NCBI GenBank assembly: GCA_028455995.1
Contig: JABELC010000002.1
Coordinates: 2,604,001 to 2,668,000 of the forward strand
DNA from: Scleromitrula shiraiana
Taxonomy: Eukaryota; Ascomycota; Leotiomycetes; Helotiales; Sclerotiniaceae
Length of the DNA: 64,000 nt
Direction: 5' to 3'
Under the pieces are notes generated by a model that worked only from the letters and a program-made list of their open reading frames with translations, made no database searches and was not told the DNA's origin. Below, one piece after another: positions 12,280 to 24,007 of the stretch. The translations under genes were made by a program, and so were the position numbers. How positions within the stretch are numbered: position 1 is the first letter of the stretch; every line of letters starts with the position of its first letter.

Positions 12280-14448
12280 TTAAAACTTGGGATTTGAATT
12301 GGGGGCTCTTGTCTACTGTAAACTCCCTGATATGTTTTATTATGCCACTATGGCGAGATGGTGAGATGGCAAGAACTATTGTGTTGATTTACCGGGTTGC
12401 GTATGTAGGGCTTGATTGATCGTCATGAATACAAAGTCGTATGTATGGTGTGGTATGGGTTGATAATGAGACGATAAATGAACGATATTCAATATCAATA
12501 TCTAGTTCTACCAAACTTTCGATTCGTATGGTTCCTTTCTCGTATACAGTACAACATTTGCTGGTAGGTGTAACTCGTGAGTAGCCTTACCATACCAATA
12601 TTCATACCCATATCCATATCACCAACCCCTGAAATGGGAATGCAAACCCATACTTACCAGAACATATAAACATTCCACACCAAAAAAAAAGTTTTCCTCT
12701 CCTTCTTCCCTTACTACTATAGTAACGTATCCGTTTTCATCCATCCATCTTCAATCTAAGACATATACCCTTCCACCCTTAACCCTCCACCAACCGGCAT
12801 CCACTTCCGTACCATACTATCGACAATCTATTCAATCTATCTACCGACCTATCTGTTTCGATAGCGTACCAAAGTACAATCCATACCTACATCCGGTAAA
12901 TCTGGTACAATACTAGGTTCTAACTAAAATTCGACCGTCCGAGTCCAGCCCAGTCAACCCATATTTCCCAACCTCCCCCTTTTCGATTTTGCCTTCGAAC
13001 ATTCCATTCTTTCTCTGGTGGAACCAACGCCACGACCCCACCAGCCAGCCAGAATCCCAGATGTAAAATTCTGATTCAAATTCGACTTGGCTGATTGTCC
13101 TCCTGACTGACGTTTCATGGTTGACACGGTCGATTGATAGATTCTTTATGTAGCCCCGAAGGCGTCTTGGTGGGTGGATTAATTCCGTTTCCCCATCAAC
13201 TAGAGAACTCGCCACCGATAAACTAAGTCAATAAAATAAGGGGTGATGCGGTATTCATTCGCGATATAATATACATGGGATGTTTTCTTTCTGTTTGTTT
13301 CCTTTCTTTCTATGGAATGGTATGGTAGGGATGTAGACAGGGATAGGGGTTCTTTTGTTCTCGAACTTTTGCTTTTGCTTTTGCTTGGTAGAGCGAGTGA
13401 AGAAGGGAGGGCTGCAGTGGGGCGGAATTGTGATGGATCGATCGTGGGTACAGAGATAGATATGGAATAGATGAATGATAGAACGATACGGTGTGTAAAG
13501 GTGCTTGCTTGCTTTTGAAGTTTGCTAAGAGCGAAAGGTAGGGCTAACGTAAGGATCTTGAGGGGAAAGGTCTCGGGAAGTTGAGATAAAATTCTAAATT
13601 TTCAAACGCCGGCGGTGATGGAACTGGTAGTTGGTAAATAGAACTCTCTATGTGAAGCCGGGTGTCTCGTTCTACTTTTGACCTTTAGAGATATTTGTTT
13701 GTGTGTTTTTTTGGGGAGGTAACATCCCGGATATGATATCTTTCTCTAACGATTGAGAAGATACTTCGGATTTGAACAAAATTGCCGGAATTTCTCTTCA
13801 TTCATTTCTAATGTTGCATAGACACCAAAAATTTGAGGAAATTGAAAGGTCTTGGGGATTCAATATCAACATATTTGTCTAGGTATGTCTGTATGAGACT
13901 AAGTTTTATTGCCTTTAAAATCATATTGTCATTCCATCTACTGTATCATCTCTCATCCCGTCCATCTTTCCACCTCGCCTCTTTACCTATCCCATGCATG
14001 CAATTCTGATTCCTTCAAGAAAAGCAAAGTAAGCCATCAACAATCCATAATCAGACATGAATGGCATAAAACCGTGGTGTATCCTACCAGAATATATACA
14101 ATTCTCCATCTACCTCTTTCTATCTCAAGCCAAGATTAAGTAAGACCCGAGATCCAGACCCAGAACATCTATTGCCCCATCCTTCTCTATCTAAACCTCG
14201 CCGCCATTCCCCATGAACACACCTTCCATCCCACTGCCCCCTCTCCCTTCATTTATCATGCTCTCCGCATCTCCAACTTGTTTTCTTTCCGAGACCTCCC
14301 TTAGTATACCCGTACCAGCACCTTTACCCAACTTTAAATTCATCTGTTTATATCTCAGACCCAGCGTCAATCCTTGGGATAGGTTATCTGTGCGTCTTCG
14401 CCCATTTGAAAATATGGGTGAAGTACCACCCCTCATGACTGCTGATTG

Positions 14449-15970
14449 TTATTGTAGAGGTTCCGAACTACTAGAAAGCCGATTTAGATGTAAGTAGACA
14501 TCTGTCCCGTAGCTATTTGAGCGTTGTTAGTTAGTGTGACATTCTACTACCGAAGAAGAAAAAAGAACATACCCCTCCATACTAATCAACTTCAAATCTC
14601 CTCCGAAATATCTAGCGTACAACCTCGAAATTGGTAACCCATAACCAAATCCTGCCATTGGTGCCTTGAAATCACTTTTATCAAAGTCTGGGTCTAAACT
14701 GGGCGTGCTATCAACCGTCGTATACATATATGTCCATACCAACGGAATAGCACTTCTAGGGATTCCACCACCTTCATCTGAAATCTTTATAGTGATATCT
14801 TCTTTTCCTTCCGCAACTACAACTTTTGTGACCGGAAAATCTTGCTTTTCCGGTCCATGTGTTTCGACAACAGCACGTAGAGAATTTTTGAGTGTTTCGA
14901 AGAGCATGTGTGACAGATGGCCGGGAACGTACATGAAATTGAGATTTGGAGGGCACACAAGCTGAATTTTTGGGGCGTCGAAAAGCCCATAATGATCTTC
15001 GCAAACGAAACGTGCATTTTCTATAGCCTCTTCTGCCAAATCTCGCACATTGGTTTTCGTGCATATTATTCCAACATAATTTGGATCTTTATCATGGCTT
15101 TGATCTGTGAGGGCTATATGTTGTCCGATAAGCATTCGTATACCTATACGAGACATGTAGAAGCGATCCAGGAAGGACTGTATATTGTTATCTATTTGCA
15201 TCCGCTGACGTTTGCGTTTGTATTCGAGGATTCCTTGAGCGACTGTTGTAACAACTCCATCGTGCCGCCTTTTGATATGATTTAGGGTTTGTGCAAATCT
15301 CTGATTGTAATCGTGCAATTCCGGTGGCCAATCCGTAGAATCTTCCACTGTTGCAAAATATCTTCTTGCTGCTGCCGCCTTTGTTTTCTCGCCATTCCCA
15401 TTCCCGTTTCCATTATTCCATTGCGCAGAACTGTATTGCCCTCTCGATACACTCGGGTTTTGTGTAGCTTCCGCCAGTATCTTGGATGGTTTCCCATTCA
15501 TCTTGGCGGGTTTCAGGAGTCGCTCCTTAACGTCTTTCGATAGTTGTGGCCTTGGAAGTGTGGTGATTTCCTTGTCACATGTCAATTCTATTATCGCCAT
15601 CCCTCTTGTTGTAAAGGAAAGTCATACCTCGAAAGATTGTGCATACCAATCCTGCACCCTCTTGATTGAGGGCATCTCATTTAAACCATCCGGCAAGTCT
15701 GATAGTTCTTGTACTCGATGTGCTAGTCGTATAGGAAGTTCCTCGGAAAGGAATTGTGAGGCTCGGAAAAGAGTACCTGTTTGTTGAGGAGTTATTGGTT
15801 AGCCAGAGGCTCAATGGCAGATATTCATATGCGCTGTGTTCAACTACGAGCATACCTGTAGATGGCCTCTCTCCAAATTGTACCATCTGTCTCAAACTCA
15901 CGCCAGTAGCAGGAAAGTGGGAATAATGTTTGATGGTATCCATCAACATTTCCGACTTCTTCCACGACAT
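14449..15970 (-). CDS. Pyruvate dehydrogenase kinase (mitochondrial GHKL-type protein kinase)
   Basis: Four exons, 15970-15856, 15776-15628, 15570-14573 and 14512-14449, give 441 residues. Joining the last exon restores the family C-terminus, with GYGTDVYLHLNRLSSSSEP before the stop. The N-terminal helical domain contains the FLDRFYMSRIGIRMLIGQH segment typical of PDH and branched-chain kinases. The GHKL ATPase part has the N box around HMLFETLKNS (about 309-318), G1 DEGGGIP (about 353-359) and G2 GFGYGLP (about 395-401). The enzyme phosphorylates the E1-alpha subunit in the mitochondrial matrix and switches the complex off. An insertion rich in Asn, Gly and Ala (about residues 109-160) separates the first helices, as in other fungal members. 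It is intact; whether it is the Pkp1 or Pkp2 orthologue is not settled here. Confidence 0.93.
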
Positions 15971-16296
15971 CTTGTTGACCTTTTTATGGCCCTAGGGCCC
16001 CTAAGTTATATTTGTAACCCCTTTGAATCTCGGGATTCTACAACATGAGCTGTTGTTATTCGTGGCAGAGCAGATCTCGAAGGTTTGTTGAATTCTCCCC
16101 ACGTTCGTGATATCCTAGATCAACTTTTTTGAAGATGACGCAAATAGCTATACCGAGGCAAAGCGGAAAAGAATTGATTCTGAACTTGGTGAACAAAGAG
16201 AACAAGGTGATCAATTGATTGTTTGCAACAAGAGAATATGTTATTAACAATTGTGAAATTGGTTCTTTGTCTGAAAGGAGAATGAGAGTGTAGTTG

Positions 16297-16314
16297 ATCG
16301 TGTGTACACACGAT
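16297..16314. promoter_or_regulatory. Perfect 18-bp palindrome, candidate dimeric factor site
   Basis: The sequence atcgtgtgtacacacgat reads the same on both strands. It lies about 330 bp upstream of the pyruvate dehydrogenase kinase start codon. A role as a binding site is inferred from symmetry only. Confidence 0.4.
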
Positions 16315-16561
16315 TTAAAAAAAGAGTCATGTTTTCAAAACATAGTACAGACTTCAAGATACCAAGAAATTGACTACCGATAGCTTCCCTTGTTCCGAAC
16401 GTCCGATATTGATGCACGAGCTTTCCCCGCCCTTGTACCTCTCTGAGTCCCCCGCGGCCCATTCTCTCATACTATAGGTAAATATATCACGGGAATTCCT
16501 GACTACTATGTATTCTTTTCTAATTTGAGATTAGTTGGCCTATTATATATATATTTATATG

Positions 16562-16585
16562 TATACAAACGTGTAGGTTTGTATA
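16562..16585. repeat. 9-bp inverted repeat with 6-nt loop
   Basis: tatacaaac and gtttgtata flank gtgtag. It could form a small hairpin near the 3' end of the transporter pseudogene. Confidence 0.7.
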
Positions 16586-16711
16586 AGATCGACCCTCATA
16601 TTCCCCCAATTTACAAATAGTTACTAAAACACACTTCTATCTAGGTAAGATCTACTCTAATTGACAAAATAATACAAGGACTTCATACTGTGTCCATATT
16701 CATGAAGCATT

Positions 16712-19700
16712 CTAATGAACTCCTCTGGTATACAAAGTCTTGAATGCAGATTCCCTCCCAAGAAGTTCTGTTGCAGTATCAAATTCTACCAAGACACCCG
16801 TATCAAAAACTGCTATTCTATCAAAAGTCAACTATGTTCTCCAATGTGTGTTCAACAAAAATGATCGTATGTTCTTTAAACTCCTTGCGAATAAGCTCTT
16901 GTATGACTTTATTAGTCTCCGAGTCAATGCTGTATTCGTCCGTTAGTCGGATCCATAATAAATTTCAAACGATGAGAAATATACCTGCTCGTTGATTCAT
17001 CAAGAAGAAGTATCTTACCCTTTCTAATCAGGGTTCGTGCTAGACAGAACAGTTGTTGGCCATGTGAAAGATGCACATCGGTCGACCTAGCATCTAAACC
17101 GCCCTTCTTCTCGATCAAATCCCATAATTTGACCTTCTTTAGAGCATTGACGATGTTTTTATCTGAAGTGGAAGAACGAGGATCCAGGTTGAGACGAACT
17201 GAGCCTTCGATGAAAAATGTATCTTGCAAGATAGTAATGATACTGGCTCTAACAGTTTCTCTGGCGATCGAGGCTAGATCAATGCCATCTATTTTGACGG
17301 ACACAGATTACATTTCAAGCATTTGTAAAATGCATAGAATTAATGAACTCTTACCACTGTGAGATTACCTTAGTTTGTTGCCAGCAGCTTCGGATCTTTA
17401 AGTTATGACTTGCCCCCCTGTCCTTCCACAGACGCCAATTTTTTCACCACCCGCGATTGACATGTTAACGTTCTTCGAAATAGGGGGGCTATTTGAACTT
17501 GATCATTCAAAATCAGTTATGTTCGAGCTTTTTAGTATACAAACTTACCTGTAAGAAGCAGACACTTTCTGAAGGTAAATGGCTCCGGATGATGGCCATT
17601 GCTCTAAGTTTACCTCTTGGACATCGGGTCGGACTTCAGATGGTGTATCTTGAGAGAAAGACTGCACTCTAGCGACAGCACCTATTGCCGTCTCCAAACC
17701 TGTCCAAGAAACAATGAGCATTGCAAGTGCTTGATTCATGCCAACAACATTGACTAATGCCACACCCACATTACCTCCTGTTGTGGAAGTTCGCAACGCC
17801 ACAGCGAAAACAGCCACAATTATTGCAAGTACAGCTGTCAGAATATCAAGTAAAAATGCCAACCATCGTTGAATGCACCCTAGAAGATAAAATGGCTTCT
17901 GTGCAGCATCCATAAGTTCATGGTTCTGTTGCTGCAGTGCACTCTGCCATCCGTAAGCACGGATTGTCGCAAGTCCATTCAAGGTTTCGAGGAAATGAGA
18001 GTAGAGTGGCACTTTGGCTTCCAGGTCAAGGAGTCTCAGTTGCCGTGATGTCCGGAGGTAGTATTTTTGGATAAAGTACACGGTTGCAAGCCTGAAAGGA
18101 ATTGTTACTGCGAAGTATCTGGCGGTTATGCATACAACGATTAGTCGCATGATGATTAACATCGTACCTTGAGATATCAAACTATCAGCATTTTTCCTGG
18201 AGAATTCATTTATAGCGTGGGGTTTTTATAGATGAAAAGGACAATAAGTACCTTCAATGGTGTTGATACTTGATACCTGGAGACTTCCATCAATGAGTTG
18301 CATATCTTGACTGAATCTGTAAATAGTGAGCCTTCCAAATTCTTTCAGTTGAGATCATTAATTACCGATTCATAGTTGTTCCAACATCTGTGGTGGTCAG
18401 AAATGATAAAGGGGCGCTGTAGTGGGGTGTCAGTCAACAACTGCAATTGAATTCAGTTATCACATTCATGGTCAATCTTTACCGAAGGCTGGATTGCAAC
18501 ATATTTTGATGGAGTATTTGACCAGAACGAGGTATAATAACTAGTATAATCAGTCTAGATGGTTAGCATGTTCATTTGGCTAACTCGAGAGACGCCTCTT
18601 ACCGACAAAAGGCCCATAATGTCACGAGAGCAGCTACACCAAGGAGAATATAGATGAACAAATACAATGCAACATCCTTATTCGGATTTTGATGATTGAC
18701 CTGTACTCATTTCTGTAGCCAAAATGCTACAGATCACTAATTAGTATTGCTTTTCACCCTTGATATTTGGGTTCTCTCACTTGAATGCACCACACAAAAC
18801 GCACTTGTCGCTGCCATGCCCAATGCAAGCGCAATACTGTAAGACCCAGAAGCTTTGCAGAAGTATTTGTAAACACTGAGGTCACCTGTTTGGCGTTTAG
18901 AGTCTACCATAGACGTTTTGTTTGTGGCAGTCGCTTCTTGTTTGTTTGGCGCAGGTTTTATCTGAGGGACAACACTTTCCTCGGTGGTAAGTTCGTTCGG
19001 TTCTTCTCTCTGAAATAAAAGCCTATTGATATAACCTTGAGTAGACCTCAATTGAGCGAAATCTCCTTGCTATAATACTCTTTGTTGCTCGATAGCAATA
19101 ATATGAGTTGCAGAGCTCAGTCGGCGTACTGGTCAATTAGCATGGTCTTCGATATATGTGATTGATGTGGTTCTTACCCTTATGTGTCACAAGAATGGCA
19201 GTTGTACCTAGTTTTCTAAAGAGACCTTTTGACCCAAAGATGTTAACGAAAACATGTTCTTCTGTTTGTAGCATCAAGTCCAGTCAGAACGTCATCAAAG
19301 ATTGCTATCTTCTTTCGTGAGTATGTGGCTCTAGCGATTGCCTGTAAAGGTCAGTAAAGATCCGTATTTCAAGGAACATATCTTACAATTCGCTGCTTTT
19401 GTCCACCACTAATTGCTATTCTGCGACTTCCAAGAACAGTTTGGTCACCAAGAGGTAGGTCCTCCATATCCTTCTGCAATGCGCACGCACTGATTAGAGT
19501 GTCGTACCACAACGGATCAAAGTCGTAAATACCAACGATATTTTGTTTTGCTGTTGCATTATAGAGCCACGCATTCTGGTCACAGAAGGACATTTCCCTT
19601 GTTGAATAACTACGACTGATATGGCAGTGCGCTGGTTTACATTCAATCTGGCTGTTGGTTTAAATTCTGCAAGTTCAACTGCAGCGGTAGTTTCGTTTAC

Positions 19701-21718
19701 GGTAGATTTCTCCGAAAGATTGTAAAAAGACTCCTGCAGACAAATCCGATCATCTTTCCGACATTCAGATGTAAGGAACTCTTGAATACGTGAAAATGAA
19801 CCAACGGCAGATATCATTTGAAGAAATGTCCGGATTAGTATAAGCAAGGGCATTCCAATCAATGACAGCATGGCCAAGGAGGTGAAGGCTTGCGTGGCCA
19901 ACAATGCCTGGTCGTTTCTGACCCGACTGATGATGGTGAACAAAGCAAAGGTCACAACGGGACCAAGTGTATTCGTGATATCGGCTACTATTGCGTTAGC
20001 CATAGTGATGGCACAAGAATGTATTATATAGCTACTCACAATTGACTGCACTCCAAATTAATAATTTCCGATATTGAAACGAAGTTGGGATTTCCTCCAG
20101 ACGAATACGTTGAATGATCGAGAACATTAGATCAGTCAAACCGCCCATCTTGATTTCTTTCATCGAACCAAGCATGGAACTGGTGACATTCAACCGGGTT
20201 TGAATTGCAGCGAGCCATACTCCTTGACTTCTTCCTATTTTAGAAGACTGTAGAATAGAAAGTATGGAACAGCCTGCTTCAAAATCAATTTAAGGCTTAT
20301 GTGCCTCAGAAAATGAGCGTGTACCTATAGCAAAAACAACTGGGATGATACATGCAGCTCCAAGTTGTCTTTCAAGCAAGTAAATCGCGATCGCAAGTTC
20401 AATCGGTGTGGCCCACAAGTTATGAAGTAGCTGCATTTCCACATCTGTACTCATTAAACTTGATGCCGCGCTCTCATTAATCGTAGTGGTATGAAAATCT
20501 TGCGTGGTTGAGTAGATAATCGTTGCGAGACCGCCTTGAATTTGAGTGACTGCTCTGAGGGTCTCATAAGTATAACGTCCCAAGGAAATCCGAGATGCAT
20601 ACTATGTCAGTCTTTTGTCTACTCTGTAAGAGTAATACTTACAGCTGCTCTGAAGAAAACGAGTACATGTGCACCAATCAAACCATATCCAAAATTTTCG
20701 TTTATCTCTGGATTAGTTGATTCGATATCATTGATCAGTGTGTTGATTGGAAAGAGTTGAGCATATGTGAATCAAGTCATGCAGAAACGTAGAAACACGC
20801 CGGAAAGTAATGACCAACGAAAGGTCTTCGCTGTCGTGAACAATAGGGCATTTTTTGGGGGCTTTTCTACTGCTACGAGTTAAATTCATGAAATAAATTA
20901 ATATCTTAGATGAACATCAAGTATTTCGGATTTCACTTGACAATATCAAGACTCACCAGTATATCCAGGAGCTCCATTCAATTTACCGAAACATTAATAC
21001 ATTGAAATTTATCCATATATACTGGCTTTCAGAGATCTACATCACTTGAGTGTTGGAGTCTGCATCAGTAGTTTAGAGTATTAGTTTTACCCCATTCATG
21101 GTTGTGCATTTCAGTCTCGAAAATCAATTAAATATCGAGTATGCATCATACATTGAGCTTCGAAACTTCGAATGTCATCTTCATTCCATACAGTAGCTTA
21201 CCTGCTTTCCAATTTGCTTCGAGGCTCCCTTGAAGAGTAGCAGAACGAAACTTGCTTTCGACTTCATCAAGGCCCTGAAGTCCAATAATCTTGCCTGCTC
21301 CAACTCTTAAAAGCCGATTCAGCCACCAAAAAACACTAACACTTGCGAACCCACTTGTTGCTTCTCTTGGGAGATTTTCGAAGCCTGATTCTAAATGGCG
21401 TCTCTTCTCAACGAGCTCAAATAAAAGCATAACAGCTTTCGGAGCAGTGGCAACGGTAAAGATGATGACAAGAAGATAGTCGTCACCTAGCAACCATATT
21501 GTACGAGTTCTAACGGCATCAAATAATAGTGACATTGTCAGGTAAAGCTTTAGGATTGTGGAAGGTCGAACGGATCGATTGTGGTCCAGGAAAGATAAAA
21601 TGCAAACAGCAACAGCATCAACAATCATTACTGCAGCTGTTGCTACCGACAATCGAGTGCGTAACACATCAGGCCTAGTCCATCTGACAAGTAGTTCAAT
21701 TTGGAGAGCCAATGCCTA
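16712..21718 (-). pseudogene. Decayed ABC-C (MRP-type) multidrug transporter
   Basis: Fragments on the minus strand follow the order of a full-length ABC-C exporter: part of TMD0 with HNRSVRPSTILKLYL, TMD1, NBD1 with CDQNAWLYNAT and ISGGQKQRI plus a Walker B-like IAIFDDV, TMD2 (about 18180-17545), and NBD2 with LSHGQQ and ILLLDESTS. The frame is broken repeatedly. A TGA at 20774-20772 interrupts TMD1. About 50 residues including the NBD1 Walker A loop are missing near 19630, with a frame change at the junction. The NBD2 Walker A loop near 17420 has lost two bases within a G run, so GRTG is not followed by GKS in frame. An extra T near 16825 shifts the last 35 codons. The NBD2 signature lacks one residue compared with the usual fungal LSxGQxQLFCLAR. 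No good start exon was found. Such pumps export glutathione conjugates and drugs; this copy cannot encode a working one. Confidence 0.88.
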
Positions 21719-22269
21719 TCGAGGAAGGTCGATAAGGAAGCGGTTTCCTCCTCAAATGATAGTAGAATTGATGTTATTTACTTATCCCATTGAAGAAATC
21801 ATTCTTATATCGACAGCGTGATACACATCAGAGCTTCCTCTTGTTATGGACAGGCTTTGTAACAATGAGTGGAGCGGATGATCTATATTCCCCTATCTGT
21901 TTGCCATTTTGCCATTTGAACCTCCAAGTATCGGAAGCATCACCATAAGGAGAAACTCGAATTATCAATCTTTAATGTTCTATGTCATTTTTTGATATTC
22001 AATCCAAGTAAGACTTCATCAAAAGCAGTCTCTGCGTTACTAGAATGTCACAATAGTACAGGTGACTCGGTGAGGAAAGAACGGCATGGCAAGAAAAAGA
22101 GAGATCAAATTGGGAAAGATGGAAGGAAAGCAACTGCTAGATTTCAACACATCAACTCAACTTTCCAGTTCGAAAAACATTTTTGACAATGACCAAATTT
22201 CCACTTTCAGAATATCACGACACTGCAAAAGTTCGATTTGAAACATTCTTCCATCAGATTTAATAGATC
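21719..22269. other. Intergenic region between the decayed transporter and the SGNH-like gene
   Basis: The transporter's expected N-terminal exon should lie here, but no reading frame resembling the first helices of TMD0 was recognised. Otherwise nothing is seen apart from the promoter of the downstream gene. Confidence 0.5.
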
Positions 22270-23503
22270 ATGATTGCTTTGAGTACTTTCCGTCTGGCAG
22301 GTATAGGCCTCGCTACTCTCATATTCATTTACATACTTTGGGTACCAGCAAAGGGTTTCGTGGCTCATAACGTTGTCCCCTCTCCAAAAGTCATTGAACC
22401 TGGAGAAAGGTATATTTAATCATCTTATCAGGCAACGAGAAAATGCTGATCGAAATAAGTGCAATTAAGCATTATCTAGGAAGCAAAGACTGCGGAATTG
22501 TGCAATCAAATGTATATCATGTACCATACCCTTCAAAATCACACGTTTCCCCATTCTGCACGAACAGAGCCACACTTCTAGAAGCTCTTAGTAGCGGAGG
22601 AAGATATGGGTTCGATGAACCTTATGTTGGGAAGGGCAAGCCTGCTCCACTACTATCCAAGCTCCATGACACTTATTTTATACAGGTTGCACATATAGAT
22701 GGTTCTCAACACCTGAAATATGTATGATCCTCGAACGTTTCAGTGCCGTCGTTTTCCTTGGGGATGAAACTGCCCAAACAATATACGCCGCCCTCAACGT
22801 CTTCTTGCGTGAGGACATATCTCACGGGGGCTTGCAAGAGTGGCTCATGACAGACGATGAGAGAATTGCATGCAAATGCGATGCCCAATTTCTCAACAAT
22901 GAGTGTCTTAATTTTTCTGTTAGAGATTTTGAAGGGGTCATCAAGAGTGAAGCCGCTGATCCGAGAGGGAGTCCTTACTTTTGTCAGAGTCAGTTCATCC
23001 ATCACCTTCAGCGGGATGAGCAAATACTAAAATAACATACAGAAACTCCTCATGCATACATTCCCTTCATAACCACACCAGCTCCACCGGCTGCAATTGA
23101 TACATTTAAATCCCTCACCTATCAGAAACCCGATCCTTGGAGACCATCTCCAGTTATCATGTCTCTAGGTCATGGATTTTCCCTCGATACCCCGACCTCA
23201 CTTAATTCGATTGTTGAATGGATCGGCCTAGCTTCCGGTGCCGAACGCAATGTTCCCATGCTTCTTCTCGGACCCACTGCTTACGGTATCTCAAAAACAC
23301 CAGGAAAGAACGGAAATGCAGATATATGGAGATACCAAGATGAGATGGGTAAAATTGCGATCGAGAAACACATCGATGTTCTAAACCTGTGGAACTTAAC
23401 GATACAAGCAAATAGTGCTGACGGGGAGAGATATGGCGAGAAAGTTACTTTGGTTCAAGCTATGATGGTTATTAATTGGTTGTCAAAGTTGGAGACATCT
23501 TAG
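22270..23503 (+). CDS. Membrane-anchored SGNH/PC-esterase-like protein of unknown substrate
   Basis: Four exons, 22270-22409, 22460-22635, 22686-22988 and 23043-23503, give 359 residues. The second intron uses a GC donor (gcaagc), which is the only splice that joins the Tyr-Val-Gly-Lys-Gly and CTYRWFSTPEIC segments in frame. Residues about 10-27 form one membrane anchor, suggesting a type II Golgi or ER protein. The lumenal part has many cysteines, and an FLGDETAQ block occupies the place of the GDS nucleophile motif of SGNH hydrolases. The family resembles the N-terminal domain of Cas1p-type O-acetyltransferases and is often multicopy in Leotiomycetes as I remember it. The nucleophile serine is replaced by Glu, so activity is doubtful. 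The C-terminus (VTLVQAMMVINWLSKLE) looks complete. Function is unknown. Confidence 0.78.
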
Positions 23504-24007
23504 TCTCAGTAGGCATAAGGAGTTCAATGAAGAAATAGATGGCTTAAAATGGTTCTTTTCTTGCTAGTGATGTATAACATCGAATACCATCCAACACCAA
23601 CAATAAATTTCCATGAGCATGTGGATCCTACAGTGAATATGATCTCGCATAATTTCACTCGCGAACCCACGATCTAGATAAAAGACAATACAATATAAAG
23701 TCTGCAGTGAATAGATGGGAAAAGGGTAAAATCTCGCTTATTCATTCCTCTCTCTTCTGCATTCTGTATACAATAGATAGATAGGTATCCAGGGATCTAT
23801 ATAAATGAGATGAGATGAAATCCAAGCCAAGGTTATTTTAGTTCAAAATATAAAGATGATGATATCGACTTCGCACCATCCCATCCCATCCAATCTACCC
23901 CAACTTTTTCATACTGACCAAAAGATTCCCCTATCCTCTCCTCTCCTTTCCTCCCCACAAACGCACAGAAATACACCATCTAAATCCAAATTCCAACTCA
24001 ATTTAAC
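23504..24007. other. Convergent spacer between the SGNH-like and S1P lyase genes
   Basis: About 500 bp between two 3' ends. It is AT-rich with short repeats and must hold both 3' UTRs; no gene is seen. Confidence 0.6.

Larger units (their letters stand above)
10297..14448. other. Convergent intergenic region rich in simple repeats
   Basis: This 4.1-kb spacer separates the 3' ends of the kinase (plus) and pyruvate dehydrogenase kinase (minus). It holds TGTGC repeats (11678-11697), CATCC/CATGC pentamers (11921-11960), a TGTGG/TATGG array (12074-12131), a 17-base G run (12263-12279) and a diverged 22-bp duplication (10909 and 11191). Open frames here are short and lack domain features. I see no supported gene. 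Confidence 0.55.
15971..16711. promoter_or_regulatory. Upstream region of the pyruvate dehydrogenase kinase gene
   Basis: This 740-bp spacer lies between the kinase start (minus) and the 3' end of the decayed transporter. It contains a perfect 18-bp palindrome at 16297-16314 and a perfect 9-bp inverted repeat with a 6-nt loop at 16562-16585. No gene is seen. Confidence 0.5.

Noticed and set aside
14191..14436. 81-codon minus-strand open frame starting just after the pyruvate dehydrogenase kinase stop
   Set aside because: It lies in that gene's 3' UTR, and its Gly/Arg-rich content follows from G-rich sequence.
16712..21718. Intact multi-intron ABC-C gene
   Set aside because: The internal TGA and the two broken Walker A loops cannot be removed by any GT-AG or GC-AG intron that keeps the flanking conserved segments.
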